Assembly (NCBI GenBank): GCA_963377175.1
Contig: CAUJNA010001446.1
Coordinates: 1,502,065 to 1,566,064, forward strand
Reading direction: 5' to 3'
From: Effrenium voratum
Lineage: Eukaryota > Sar > Dinophyceae > Suessiales > Symbiodiniaceae
DNA: 64,000 bases
Below, piece by piece: positions 33,824 to 45,448 of the stretch. A program made the translations under genes and the position numbers. Below the pieces are notes generated by a model. That model had not been told where the DNA came from, ran no database searches, and saw nothing but the letters and a program-made list of their open reading frames with translations. The stretch's first letter is position 1, and each line of letters begins with the position of its first letter.

Positions 33824-33946
33824 CTCAGTTGTTCAGTAACCCTGGAGAAAAAAAGGGAACCCTTTTTTGGGAAGACTGTTTCTAGTGGGGCAGCCACCAA
33901 AAAAAGCTGGAAAAAGAAAAATAATTGGTGCCACTGAAGAACTGAG
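33824..33946. mobile_element. Family D TIR element (D2)
   Basis: CTCAGTTGTTCAGTAACCC at the left and GGTGCCACTGAAGAACTGAG at the right. The interior matches D1 (GGGAACCC, GGAAGACTG, AGTGGGGCAGCCACC). TTCC occurs on both sides and could be a target-site duplication. Confidence 0.85.
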
Positions 33947-34079
33947 TTCCATGTAACAGCCTCAGGGGGCCTTTGGGTCGTGGCGCATGTGGTGGCACGC
34001 GATCTGTCCCCCGGAGTAGTTCCGCAGGTCACAGGTTGGGTTCCGCATGTCCAGCAGGTCGCTCCTGCGACGGGATTGC

Positions 34080-34365
34080 CACTCCGTGCTGTGGGTGGAC
34101 GGAATCCATTTCGCACCAAATTGAAACCTCGGTTGCTTTCTGCTCCCCTGCTAAAAGTTGTTTTTCACTTTTTGTGGTTTAATACGGAAAACCCAAATTC
34201 GTTGGCCAAAAGTTATTCAGTCCTAACATCCCTTGGCAAAACGCTCCAAATTGAAACCACGGGACTCAATGATGGCTTGGTATTTACGTTGGGGAATCGA
34301 ACAACTCCCAAGCTTTGTTGGGCGGTGCGTTGCATGGATTTCGATTTCGTCACCATCCACAGTAG
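34080..34365. repeat. Family J repeat (J2)
   Basis: The largest J copy. GCTTTCTGCTCCCCTGCTAA, TTATTCAGTCCTAACATCCC, TTTGTTGGGCGGTGCGTTGC and CATCCACAGTA can be followed in J1, J3 or J4. Element K1 is inserted at its end. Confidence 0.7.
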
Positions 34366-34477
34366 GTGTCCTTTTTGGTTGAAAATCGAGGGATATCCCT
34401 GGTGGATGAGAAAAAACCACCAGGTAAACCAGGAATCGCCCAACCTACTTTTCAACCAAATCAACCAAAAAGGACAC
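34366..34477. mobile_element. Family K TIR element with TA target duplication (K1)
   Basis: GGTGTCCTTTTTGGTTGA and TCAACCAAAAAGGACACC are perfect inverted ends with TA on both sides. The uninterrupted site is preserved in another copy of family J (CATCCACAGTATGA near 43882-43895, where TA occurs once). The insertion and its TA duplication can therefore be read directly. Confidence 0.88.
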
Positions 34478-34522
34478 CTATGACTCCATCAAACCGGCAA
34501 AGCCTAGGTGCCAAAAACGGGC

Positions 34523-34616
34523 ACCTGGAGTCTCCTTCTCACCCCTAGAAAAAGGGGTCATGACCCCTTAGTTTTGGGTTATGATGACCCCGTTAAAGGA
34601 TCATGGAGACTCTAGG
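34523..34616. mobile_element. Family B TIR element (B7)
   Basis: CCTGGAGTCTCCTTCTCACCC at the left, GATCATGGAGACTCTAGG at the right. The arms are of different subtypes. Confidence 0.85.
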
Positions 34617-34890
34617 GAGCGAGTTAAGGGAGCGGAAGGAATATGCCATCTCTTTCCCTGTCTTTCCTCTCGCCATCTCTCACTTTCTCCAGCCGTTCGG
34701 TCGTGAGGATTAGAGAGGAGAGTGGGGAAAGGATGTGAATGAAATGGAAAGGCTTACATGCTATCTGACCTGCCTTTCCCATTCCCCTTTCCTGTCCTTC
34801 TTTATCCCTAGATAGTCATTGTTAGAGTCGCATTGACGGAAACATCTCCAAACATGTGTTTGTCTTCCGACTTAAGCTCCCTGAAAAAAA

Positions 34891-34930
34891 ATAGACAGAT
34901 AGATTCCCTTTAAAACCAACAAGGGAAAAT
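34891..34930. repeat. Family E core (E4)
   Basis: GATAGATTCCCTTTAAAACC then AACAAGGGAAAAT; the TTCCAGTAGT part is lost. Confidence 0.7.
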
Positions 34931-35470
34931 GTAAAGTCTTACTAAGATAATGACAAAAAGGCAGGGCCCATCTTCGTTGACATCTTCGGTGCGAGACAAG
35001 CATCTGGGCTCTGGATTTTGAAGGGCACCAGGGTTTACCCCAAAAAAGCCGCAGGCCCTAACTATAAGTGCTTTTGACCCCCCCCCCAAAAAAACAACCG
35101 TACAAACCTAGGATATAAATACCGGGACACTCTAACTACACATAAACAAAGGGAATTCACTATGGGACAATAACACAACTCGTTTAAGTTGGTATGTCGA
35201 GGGTCCAGTTGTGCTCTTTGCTAATCATTCCAGTCAAGCGCAAAGATGCAAGATGTTCCCAACAGTTGAGCCAGGTTCACCGGCCATGGGGGTCAGTGGG
35301 CGCACCCCTTTTTGCTGGTCAAGGACTGTCCAAAGAAAACGGAGACACGGGACACAAGCGACAGGGAAATTACTTGGAGCTTGGCTTCGCCAAGAGCCAC
35401 CTGGGTTATAACTCCCACGAAGAACAAGGTTAACCCCACTGAACGGGACTCAGAAGTGCGCTCCACAACC

Positions 35471-35554
35471 TACCCGAAGCATCTTGGGCCCTCCAAGACC
35501 TTCCAAATGGAGATCCTGAGCCCTTCAATGGAGAGCCCAATGATGCTTAGGGTA
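35471..35554. mobile_element. Family F TIR element (F5)
   Basis: TACCCGAAGCATCTTGGGCCC at the left, GAGCCCAATGATGCTTAGGGTA at the right, TTCCAAATGGAGA inside. It is the best-preserved short F copy. Confidence 0.85.
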
Positions 35555-35646
35555 GCTTACCGTTACAACACTGTTACAACCTACTAACTTTGCCGAACAC
35601 TCAAGAAAGGCCTGCCTCGCAAACAAGGGCCCTCCTCAGAAAAAAG

Positions 35647-35741
35647 GTTTTTGGAGTCTCCATGACCCTTGAAAAGTGGGGTCATTACCCAAAATAATGG
35701 GGTCATTGACCCATTTGGCAAGGGTCATGGAGACTCCAGGT
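35647..35741. mobile_element. Family B TIR element (B8)
   Basis: TTTTTGGAGTCTCCATGACCC at the left and GGGTCATGGAGACTCCAGG at the right; both arms are the CATG subtype. The left terminal bases are altered. Confidence 0.84.
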
Positions 35742-35953
35742 TGTTTTAGGCCTTAGGGTTTCCGAAGCACCCCTTAAAACAATTGGCCCAAGGGGTCAAA
35801 ACAAGACACGCCACTTCAACAGCGAATTCCTGCGCTTGGCGGCTCCTGGGGGCGGGAGGGCAGTGGTTGGAGAAGGCCACACTGCCGGAACCCTCGTCGC
35901 CTGGGCCTGCCACTGATCTTCGACCTCCAAATCTTCCTTAAACAAATGGGTAT

Positions 35954-36052
35954 ACCTGGAGTCTCCTTCTGACCCTTAAAAAATGGTTGGTCAGACTCCC
36001 CAAAATTCAGGGGGCATGGACCCATTTGTTAAGGGTCATGGAGACTCTAGGT
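35954..36052. mobile_element. Family B TIR element (B9)
   Basis: CCTGGAGTCTCCTTCTGACCC at the left, GGGTCATGGAGACTCTAGG at the right, TA on both sides. The arms are of different subtypes. Confidence 0.88.
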
Positions 36053-36184
36053 AGCCGCAAATGTATCGGGTGAATTCCCGTTTGTTTATAGGTAGCTTGA
36101 TGGTCCAGGCACTTAGAAAGTAGGTTGCAACGCAGGACAAACTAGGATAATTGGGTTGGTTAGCTTACCATGGTTGTAACCTAC

Positions 36185-36290
36185 CTAGGTCCTCCAGTAG
36201 TGAGGTTAGAATAATACCCTTTTCTGTAGTCTATATTAGTAGGGGAACCCTCCCCCAAAAAAAGGGTAAGTGGCTCTACTGGGGACCTAG
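36185..36290. mobile_element. Family A TIR element (A9)
   Basis: CTAGGTCCTCCAGTAGTGAG at the left and CTACTGGGGACCTAG at the right. Confidence 0.87.
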
Positions 36291-36649
36291 CTACTTACAA
36301 AGTAGCTCGAACATCCACGCACCCGGGTCAGAAGTTGAGTCCCCGCCTGAGGGTCGGTACTCCAAGGTGCCTTGGGCCTCTCCAAAGGCCGGCGCCTTCT
36401 CCTGGGGCGGTTTTTCCTTTCACCCAATCGGACAAAGGGCACCATTGCTGCTTCATTTGCTGGGCCAAATACCTTGCTGGCGCTTAAAGGCAGGGAATGA
36501 GGGCATGAACCTGAGAATTCCCTGAAAGAAAACCCAGCCGCGGATGGAGGTGTCTTTTTTCTTCGGGGTGCATCTCTCGCAAGTAGCCTCCCACATGGAA
36601 CCTCACGAAGGGCTGAACGATTGTTTCCTGCCAGGGAAGCCCAGCTGAT

Positions 36650-36749
36650 ATATATATATATATAGTAGGTCCCTGGGGGGGGGGGGGGGGTAGCATATAT
36701 ATGGTACCATATATATATATATATATATATTTGCAAAAAAAAAAAAAAA
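36650..36749. repeat. (TA)n, G-run and A-run cluster
   Basis: Two TA runs (about 36650-36664 and 36694-36730), a run of about eighteen G at 36675-36692 and a run of A at 36736-36749. The open frames across it are low-complexity artefacts. Confidence 0.9.
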
Positions 36750-38589
36750 CATATCTCTGGCAACGGCAAGCCATTCTGCTTAAAGCCTTTGAAAGGTGGC
36801 ACAGCTCTTGGAATTCTGCTCCACTCCAGCAAACGGAGTGGATGCGCTTTCTGTGGTTTCCCCATGTTGTTTGGCGAGTTCTTCTTGTTTTAATACTCTT
36901 TTAGTACTCTTTTAGTCTGTTGCTCTCCTATGGTGGATCCACAAAAACCGCATCCAAACCGTTTCCTAGATCCACAGGTTGGAATTTCCGGGGCAGTCAG
37001 CACTCAGACTTTGCGCCTCCCGAAGAGTCGTTGATTCGACCCCTGGATCAGAAGGTGACTCTGTTGCAGATCGGAAAATGAAACGCAACCCAACCGCCCG
37101 AGCGGGCACAAGGCCAAGGTCAGCCTTGGCCCAAGGGCCGCAAAAAAAGAAACAAGCAGAAGAACAAGCTTTTTTCCAACCGAGGAGGAAAAAGAAGAAA
37201 AAGCAAACAAGCAGCTTTTGTTAGGTAACCATCAAGGGAAACAAGCCACTTGAAAATCAATCTACCTGGGTCGGCCAAGTCAAGAAGTGGCCAACACCAC
37301 CTCGGGGAGAAGCCACGAATGACTGGGTTAACCCCACTTAATTATAACCTAGTTGTCTTTTCCTGGGTTAACCCCACTTAAGAGTTGAACCTGTGGAGTC
37401 CATCAGGCAACTGGGTTTCCATCTCCTAAACCTGCCAGTGATCCCCGCCCCAAGTCAAAATAGGCCTTCCCCGCAAAAGAACAAAAAACCACAAAGCTTC
37501 GGCTTTCCTTTTGGTTTTCCTTTAAGCCCACCCAACAATTGCAGATTCCCCCCCGAGAAAAAAGGACAACAAAGAGCCACTGACTGTAGGGATGCGGTCG
37601 TGCAAATTTTGGGCCAGGTTTGGTGTTTGGGGCAACGCCCAACCAATCCCAAACCAGCCCAAAACTTGCAGCAACACTCCCTGAAGCAGCCCAAAACCTA
37701 GCGCAAAAACCAGCCGCACACCTAGCGCGAATCAGCCCAAGCCAACCCAAACCGACTCAAAGTCAACCTTGCACCTCCCAACAGCATCCTGGATACGCTG
37801 AATAACAGCCCTTTTCCGAGCCTAGATGAACCCCAAACACACCCACCCGCACTCACTTTTAAGTCCTCAACACTCACGCGAAGCCAGCCCCGCGCAACTC
37901 CAAATCAAAGCCAATAGGCAGCCCGAGTTCGAGCGGGGCCGGTGATTGCTGGGGATGCGGTCGGTTAAGCCCGAGCACTCAGGCAAATATGCAGCCCTCC
38001 CGAGTAACCGGGGATGCTGCGGATGCGGAAGCCCGCCCTGCCAACCAACCAACAGGACTGGCATTGGCTAAGCCCTGAGCCGCGGCTAGTAAAACAAGAC
38101 ACTCCACTCAATTGGCTTCTTCAAAAAGCAGTCCTTGCACACGCAGGCGCCTTCGCCAGAAATCGGAAGGAAGACGAGTTGGCCCAGCGTGCCTCAGAGG
38201 AACTTCCGAGCCAACTGCTTAGTGATCGGATAGTTCCTGTGGCTCAAAAGGGAAGCTAAATGGGTGTGGGTCAATATTCAATCACCAGGATATGGACCGC
38301 AGATTTTAGTCCATTTACCAGGGTTCCACTTTGGGTACGTTTTGTTTACCAGCCAAATGAAAACCTTTACCCCATATTGTTGAGCAACAAGCAATTGTTC
38401 CGGGATTTTTTGAGGGTCCAGGTACCCGTTTGGCGGGATATCCTTCATCCCTCTAAAGTCTAACTTGACTAAAGGACCTGAAGTTAACAGGTAGTTCCTT
38501 TTGGGACCTCTATTAAACATGGACCAGAAAAAGAACATAATATTTTTCTTTAAAAACAATTGCTTGAGGGGACACCATCAACACCCCCC

Positions 38590-38692
38590 ACCTGGATAGC
38601 CAAGTTGCGGTCGATTTGTTCAGTCTCGGTTGCGGTCGGTGAATGGGGTGTTGAGTGCATGGAACAAAGCGATCGCAACTGGCGATCCAGGT
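38590..38692. mobile_element. Family C TIR element (C7)
   Basis: ACCTGGATAGCCAAGTTGCG at the left, GATCGCAACTGGCGATCC then AGGT at the right; TA follows. Confidence 0.86.
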
Positions 38693-39800
38693 AATTCCTT
38701 TTGGGACCTCTACACATGGACCAGGAAAAAAGGAAAACCGATACGGGTCATGTCAGGTCGATTTGCTGGCAACTGACGCATGGATGGGAACCAAACAATT
38801 AAGCACCCCAGTCACTCGCCCACCTGGAAATTTATAGAATCGAAATACGCTGGACGCAATTGGGTGTTTTTTGTTGTTTTTTCGGGGGAAACCTTTTCTG
38901 GAGTTGGTTCAAGAGGAACCCACCTCATCGCACCCCAAAATGATACCCATGAAAAAGGGGAATTTGCCCCCGTTTTGGGGCAATCACCCCTTTCTATGTG
39001 TAGTTTGAGGGCCCAGGGAGCATTTTTTTTCAGGCCCTCACCGTCTGAACTGGACCCAAGTGGATGCTCTCGGATTTCTTCCGATCTGAGTGGCGGTGCT
39101 TGTGGTACGACAAGGTGGGCCCACTTCCCACGGCGTTGATGAAATTCACGGTCTCCTCCTGCGAGCAATCGCCTTCCGCTTGCTTTTTTTCGCCACATCC
39201 GAGTCGTGGCCTGAGGAAGCCCCGTAAGCTCGATCCGAATACCCGGCGTGTTTTTTAGTCAGGGGTAAACCAGGCTCAGGGTAAACCGATTGGTAAATCC
39301 AGGGTAAACAGCTCGTTTCTTTCTTCTTCTTCTTCTTCTTTTTTTTTTGGGGGGGAGAACGGGAGAACCGATCAATGTTCCAGGGTAAATACAACGATCC
39401 CTTTGCTAGTCAAGGATTTTCACAAATCATACCCTAGTGTAGGGGGAGGTGGCTTTGGTTAAGGGAACCCAAATGCAGGTTTCAACAATCAGAAACCCTG
39501 GACCCGAAAGAACTAATGGGGAGGATTTACCAACCATCTTGGGCTGCAAACATCCATTTTAACCTTTGAATTTTTTGAGGGGGTCCACCATGGGTCTCAA
39601 CAACCCGAGGCAAAAAAGATTCATGGGCCCTCCATCATACAGGCCCTTTGTGAGGCCCAGCATCTAAACCAAAAGGATCGGTGCGGCTCGACCACTATGG
39701 AATCGGGCCCCAAATCTGCTTAGGGAAGCCACATAAGGAGGTACCTCGACCCTCAGAATACCCTTACTTCCATTTGCTTCGACTGGAAAACATGAACATA

Positions 39801-39835
39801 CTTCCAGATTCCCTTTAAAACCAACAGGGGAAAAT
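39801..39835. repeat. Family E core (E5)
   Basis: CTTCCAGATTCCCTTTAAAAC and CAACAGGGGAAAAT. Around it CTTCCATTTGC (39768) and GCACATGGAAGC (39853) look like degenerate inverted ends. Confidence 0.7.
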
Positions 39836-40136
39836 CAAACATATTCATTTCAGCACATGGAAGCTTCAACCAGGGTGAAAGCACCCAGTGAAGTTGGCAG
39901 AGCCGACTTCAAATCCACATTCCGATGCTCAGCCGAGCCGCTTTCAGCGGATCAAAGGTGTAGTAGTCGGAGGAAGCTCCTCGCTGAGGCGAAAAGACTC
40001 GCTGAGGCTCACCCCACTCGCGCTGCGGCTCACCCCCGGGAGTGACCAAACCGTCATACGATCCATCTGTACCCTGTGTGTAGTACGGACCAAAGTGAGC
40101 AAAAGCAATGCAATGACCAAAACATCCATTTTCTCT

Positions 40137-40227
40137 ACCTGGATCGCCAGTTGCTGTTTTCTCCATGCACTTTACCCCAAAAACCAGAAACAGTGACTGA
40201 AAAAAACAGCAACTTGGCTATCCAGGT
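40137..40227. mobile_element. Family C TIR element (C8)
   Basis: CCTGGATCGCCAGTTGCTG and CAGCAACTTGGCTATCCAGG, TA on both sides, full interior. It serves as the reference copy of the family. Confidence 0.88.
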
Positions 40228-40284
40228 AGTCGTTTGAAGCTGCAGGCTCCTGATTTCCCGAGCTTTCAGACCCTCCGGTCTCCG

Positions 40285-40412
40285 CCCCAAGCATCAGAAG
40301 GGATCCATTGAAAGGTCTATCATCTTGGGCCCTAAAAAGGCCCTTGTTGAAGTCCACTACCTTCCAATGGAGAGTTCAACCCCTTCAATGGAGGGTCCAA
40401 TGATGCTCAGGG
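40285..40412. mobile_element. Family F TIR element (F6)
   Basis: CCCCAAGCATCAGAAGGGATC at the left, GGTCCAATGATGCTCAGGG at the right. A second CATCTTGGGCCCT at 40321 suggests two overlapping copies. Confidence 0.68.
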
Positions 40413-40875
40413 CGGACCTCAAAATTGGCCTTCTCGAGAGTTTCTGTGAATGGCTGCATCGAGCCGATCGAAGTGGGTCGACTCCTTTCAGGCTCCGCGT
40501 CAGCACCACCGAGCGAACTCCTGCCATCACCTGGCGCTTGAGGCTTTGTAAGGGGCGATCCCTCGGGAAGGTCAGGGTACGTCACGACACAGGAAGTGCG
40601 AGCTCTTCGTGTGAACATTGCAGATGATGTGGATGGACTTGATTATGGATGGAATTTGAGTCCGTACGGTATGCCGATTTGCAAATCATTGGAGAATAAT
40701 TTCCTGGATGCGACTGTACTGGTCAGGTAGCACAAAACGCACAAAGAGAAACGACCTTAAGGCAGAACCAGTCCGGTACGCGGGTAGCAAATCTGGGGGT
40801 TGTGACCCAATTGACTTGCAACCACGAAAAGTGGGTCAGAATCATAGCTCCCTTTGGTACGGGCAGTTTAAGGGT

Positions 40876-40973
40876 ACCTAGAGTCTCCTTCTGCCCCCTA
40901 GGAAAAGGGGTCATGACCCCATAATTTTGGGCACTGACCAACCGTTTTTAAAGGGTCAGAAGGAGACTCTAGG
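40876..40973. mobile_element. Family B TIR element (B10)
   Basis: CCTAGAGTCTCCTTCTGCCCC and GGTCAGAAGGAGACTCTAGG; both arms are the TTCTG subtype. The left flank is TA, the right flank is not. Confidence 0.86.
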
Positions 40974-41162
40974 CCCTTCCCATTCGCACGCTTCTCTCGG
41001 CGCCCTAAATCACGCGCCTTGGATTCCAGCACCGTCACCGAAGGCTTCAGCAGAGTCCCTGGCTGGTGGTTCTCCAACTTCCGCTCCGTGACGTTGCCGA
41101 AGCCGTCCACGATGACGGCCCTGGGCGGCCGGGTGTTACGTCCAGACCAGTGAAGTGATCTG

Positions 41163-41287
41163 CTAGGTCCTCCAGTAGAGAGGTTAAGGATTGAGGGCAC
41201 CAACCTTTTTTCTTCTGTAGTCTATTTCAGTAGGGGAACCCTCCCCCAAAAAAGGGGTGAGAAAGGGCACCTAGCTGGGGGACCTAG
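41163..41287. mobile_element. Family A TIR element (A10)
   Basis: CTAGGTCCTCCAGTAGAGAG and GCTGGGGGACCTAG, full interior. Confidence 0.88.
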
Positions 41288-42020
41288 TAGAACTGCGTAG
41301 ATTTGAAGGTCCAATGAATATGAGGGGCTCCAGGGGGAGGGACCTCAGAGCCTCAGGCTTCAGAACCCAAAGGCCCATCAAAAAGGGATCGATCACCAAC
41401 CATAGGTTTGGGCAACGTATTCTTCCACGGGTAGTTTGAGGGTCCGGCCCGTTTTTGTTCCTCCCGAGTTGGACATCCGGGAAGCCCTGAAGAACCTTTT
41501 GGCAGACTTTGTCCAAGGCCAAAAGGCTGGCTTGGTAGTAGGTAAGTTGAACAGTGTCTTCCTGCTGGCTACTTGAAAGGCGGAGAAAGACAACAGTCAG
41601 GCACACAAATAGCAAGCAACACTAAGCATCTTGAAGGGGGTGTTGGGGACCTCCCTTGATGTCTGAAATTAAAATGAGGGCCGCAAACCTCTGCTCGTCT
41701 GATGCTTTGGGTAGCAATCCTCGAGTCGACTACCAGTGCTATACCCTTAGAAACGGGTTCTTGCCCTTAGTAATCTGGGGACTGCTCCAAACATATGTTC
41801 CTGAATCCTCAAATTCCTGTTTATGAACGTATATGTGCCCAAAATGGGGGAGGGGGGGTGAATCCTTTTTCTTTAAGTTGGTACTATCGTCCAAGAAACC
41901 CACTTTGCTCCAGTGCCCAGGAACTCATGGAGTGAGTTCTGCCTAGTTCTTTCTTTTCGGTCCAGGCGCCTTGTCCATCTTCCATTTGGTTAAGACCCCT
42001 GGACAAATATATATATATAT

Positions 42021-42068
42021 TTCCAGTAGTGATAGATTCCCTTTAAAACCCAACGGAGGAAAATCAAA
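42021..42068. repeat. Family E core next to a TA run (E6)
   Basis: TTCCAGTAGTGATAGATTCCC and TTTAAAACCCAACGGAGGAAAAT, directly after a short AT run at 42007-42020. Confidence 0.78.
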
Positions 42069-42261
42069 ACATATTCTTAAGCAACTGGAAGTCATGGCTT
42101 CTTCAAGCCTCCGACTCGGCCAAGGCGCCAGGGCCGATCCCCCATTGCCGTAGCGCCGAAGCCCACGCCGAACCACGCGCCGTCGCCCGCGCTCAGAGTC
42201 AGCGTGACGACGTCGTGCGCTGAGTCCTCGCGCCGGGCTCTGTGTTTGCCATCGAACCGAA

Positions 42262-42375
42262 CCTCAACAACTCGGTTGCTTTCTGCTCCCCTGCTAAAAT
42301 TCGAGTTTTAGTGGTTTCATGAAAAACTTATTAGTTGGCAAAAAGTTAAAGTCCTAACATCCAAGCAAAATTGCA
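42262..42375. repeat. Family J repeat (J3)
   Basis: TCGGTTGCTTTCTGCTCCCC, GTTTTAGTGGTTTCATG and AAGTCCTAACATCCAAGCAAA, as in J1 and J2. Confidence 0.75.
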
Positions 42376-43122
42376 CCATCCAGCAATGAGGCAACACAAA
42401 CCAAAACCAACACCAATGGGATCGGTCCGGGGTAAACTTGAGCAGCCCTGTTCACTGTTCACCCGTGGAATTTTGGTCCTAAGCCTGGTTAACTCAGTGC
42501 TTCCTGTTAGCACCATAGTAGGTAAAACCTTGAGGAAAAAATGGTTACCCGTTCTCCGAAAGTGGTAACTTGAGGTAGTGGGTCAAGTGTACATATATGT
42601 ACATATCCCTGCTTGTAACTCCCGATGAACAGGAGTCCCCGTTGGGACTTGACCTGGTACAACAAAAGTCAGGGGTCTGTAACACCCCACGTGTTTGACC
42701 CTGCGGATATCAAAATTCGGCGGGGATGCGTTTCCACATTCCCGTTAAAGTTCATACCCATTTGGCAAAAGTGTGGCTGGCCCAAATTATGGTTGGTGAC
42801 ATCCCATTGTTACGGGCCAAATCATATGGCCAAGGGTCAAAATCATCGTACCCCCAGTGAACAGCCCAATCCAACCACTAAAATCCCGACGATGTTTTTG
42901 TGTGGTGAATTCACTTACCAACCAATATGGGATCCCAAAACGGTTTTGACAATCACAGCCATATTCTTCAAGGGCACGGCCACGGGGCATGTCCGGGAGC
43001 CCAAAGCGGAGGAGCAGGGTGCCTTTGGTGCACAACGACTGGGCGGTCCGTTTTCAGATCCCCCACCAACAGTCTAACTTGCTGCGTTCCTTTGGGGGGT
43101 TTCTCGGTTCCTTTGTTTTTGT

Positions 43123-43240
43123 CTAGCTTTTTTAGTAGAGAGGTCAGAGGTTAGGGTACCCGATTTTCTTCTGCAGTCTATTTTAGCAGGGGAACCCTCC
43201 CCAAAAAAAGTTGGTAAAAGGGCACTACTGGGGGACCTAG
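43123..43240. mobile_element. Family A element, left arm degraded (A11)
   Basis: CTAGCTTTTTTAGTAGAGAGG at the left, CTACTGGGGGACCTAG at the right, interior intact. Confidence 0.84.
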
Positions 43241-43734
43241 TTCTTTACTGGTGTTTAACCTAGTTTACTGGGGGTTGCCATTTTTCTCCGGATGGCTGGA
43301 AACCACCAGGACGTAGAATGGCTTTCCGGGAGCCCAAGAACACCAATGTGCCAGCGTCCAAGTCCCACTCCCGCGATGCCACCAGGGGGCCAAACGAGTT
43401 TTGGCCACCAGCCTTTGACCTTCCTTTCAAGGGGAACCCAAAGAAGGTGCGTTACATAAACATTTTTTGGGTCTCTCTTCTTTTCAGGGTGCCCCCCATG
43501 TTTGTGGTGAAGAAACATTCAAGGAATAACAACATATGTTGAAGCAGCGGCTTAAACATGTGGTGGAATCTTTGCCTTGGCCAGATCTGTTTCTCGTGCT
43601 TTCCCCCCAAACGGGGCTTCACCTTGAGAGATGGGACCTCCACCTCTTCGCCCCGTCCAGCTGCACCGTGACGTTCACCAAGGGCGCACTGCTCGCGAGG
43701 AAGCGCTGCGCACTGGTCCCGCCTGAGGAAATCC

Positions 43735-43945
43735 AGTTCCACCGCCACTTTGAAACCAGACTGATGGACGGAATCCGTTCGCGCCACTTTGAAACAATGG
43801 TTGAAACAACTATTGGTTGGTATTTGCAGGGGAACCATCATCCCAAGCTTTGCTGGGTGGTGCGAAATGGATTTCGTGCATCCACAGTATGAAGCCCCCT
43901 TTCTTGTGGATACTTACAGGGGGAATCAAATCATTCCAGCGGTTC
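43735..43945. repeat. Family J repeat (J4, carries the K1 empty site)
   Basis: CACTTTGAAAC twice, GGTTGGTATTTGCAGGGGAA, CAAGCTTTGCTGGGTGGTGCG, TTTCGTGCATCCACAGTATGA and GGGAATCAAATCATTCC. At CATCCACAGTATGA it lacks the K1 insertion found in J2. Confidence 0.72.
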
Positions 43946-44346
43946 TTAGGTGGTGCTAGAGGGGAGAAGAATTCCCGCGATCATATCGTCAACTCCTATG
44001 TTCCAGAGGGGAGAAGTCATGGCTGCCCCGCAAGTAGGCAACGCGAATGTGCCATGGTGCTGTGGCAGTGTGGATGGTGTGGATGGTGTACTTGCCCAAG
44101 AATCCCATTGGTTTTGGTTTTGGACCGCATTGTGGTGTTTTGAGGGCATCCGCAAGCCAAGCCAGAAATGAGGGTCCAAAATCTATCAAGAAGATCTTGC
44201 TGGATTCCGGCTTCCCACATTCTGCTTACCCTATACGAGTGTGTCCTGTTGGGGAATACCAACATGGTGGCTTTCCTTTTGGCTTCCCTTAACAAAAAGG
44301 TACCCTCCACCCAAATAGGACATCATGAGGAGAGAATTCAGAGTAG

Positions 44347-44414
44347 GGCCCTGAGCATCCAAAAGCTTCGAATGCAGGTCACAGCCTGCATTGAAGGGTT
44401 CTTTCTGATGCTTA
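44347..44414. mobile_element. Family F element, diverged (F7)
   Basis: GGCCCTGAGCATCCAAAAGC at the left, TTTCTGATGCTTAAAG at the right. Confidence 0.5.
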
Positions 44415-45448
44415 AAGAGTTTCTCCGCGCCCAAAGAGGATCAACCATGCAAACAAAATAATTACTGGCAGACATGGACCTCCCTGCCCCCTCCCCCCGA
44501 AAAATACCTTTTGTAATTGCCCAAAGGGTGAACTCAACAAACTCTATGGGATTTCCCTAGGTTTCCCCTTAGGGACTGAACGTCTACTCACGTCTTGCGT
44601 GGGTTGGCCAAAAAAAGTAATTGGTTGCCACTAGAATGGCCTTCCCAAATATACCCCCTACTCCAAATACCCGCTTTTTGGAGTATTGTTGAAACGGAAC
44701 TCAGGGACTGAATTTCTATCAGTGTCAAACTCCTTCTACGGGCTATGGTCATGGCTCCCTTCATGCGAACTGTTATACTCCTCTCGTGCTCGCATCAAGT
44801 CCTGTTCAGCCGTGTAGCCCCAGGCCGCTCAAATAAAAGGAACTGCTAGAATGGCTACTAAGGTTTCTTAGTACCAGGTGGATGAGCATCCCGGTTAACC
44901 CCAAGCAAAGGAAGCGGTCTTTGACCATGGCGCACATATGAAATCTCAGGCCGGGCGGCAAGTCCCCAGCGTTGGCGACTCCTTCCGCGATTCGCGGAAG
45001 GAACTTCTGCGCTCCTCAGGTCAATGCCGTGGCATGTAACCAGGATATCTACCAATCACTTCCTGAGTGGATGGCCCAAAAAAACAAACGAACTTCTTGT
45101 CTACCACTAAAATAGTCCAGCCCGAAAAAGTGACTAAAGTCCAGTAACTCACCACTCCCTTTTGGGCTAATGTTGGCCATGTTGATGCCCTTTCAAATAC
45201 CCATGTTGTTTTCTGTGTAGATGTTGAACAGACATGGTAAACACCACATGGTTTAGCCAGGTTGACACCATAAGCCAGGTTTTAAGTTCCACGTTCCTTG
45301 TGCATCTTTTTTAGTATGACCAATGTCATGACCCCGGGCCCCGGGTGACAACCCCCCCTCCCCCGCGAATTATTCCAGCAAGTTGCGCAAGGACCATGGT
45401 GTTAAGTTCGAGAAGGGTGCCTACTATAGTGACTACTATAGTGGATTG

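Noticed and set aside
36287..36865. 192-residue open frame on the minus strand
   Set aside because: It crosses TA, G and A runs; the middle is isoleucine/tyrosine and proline runs from simple sequence.
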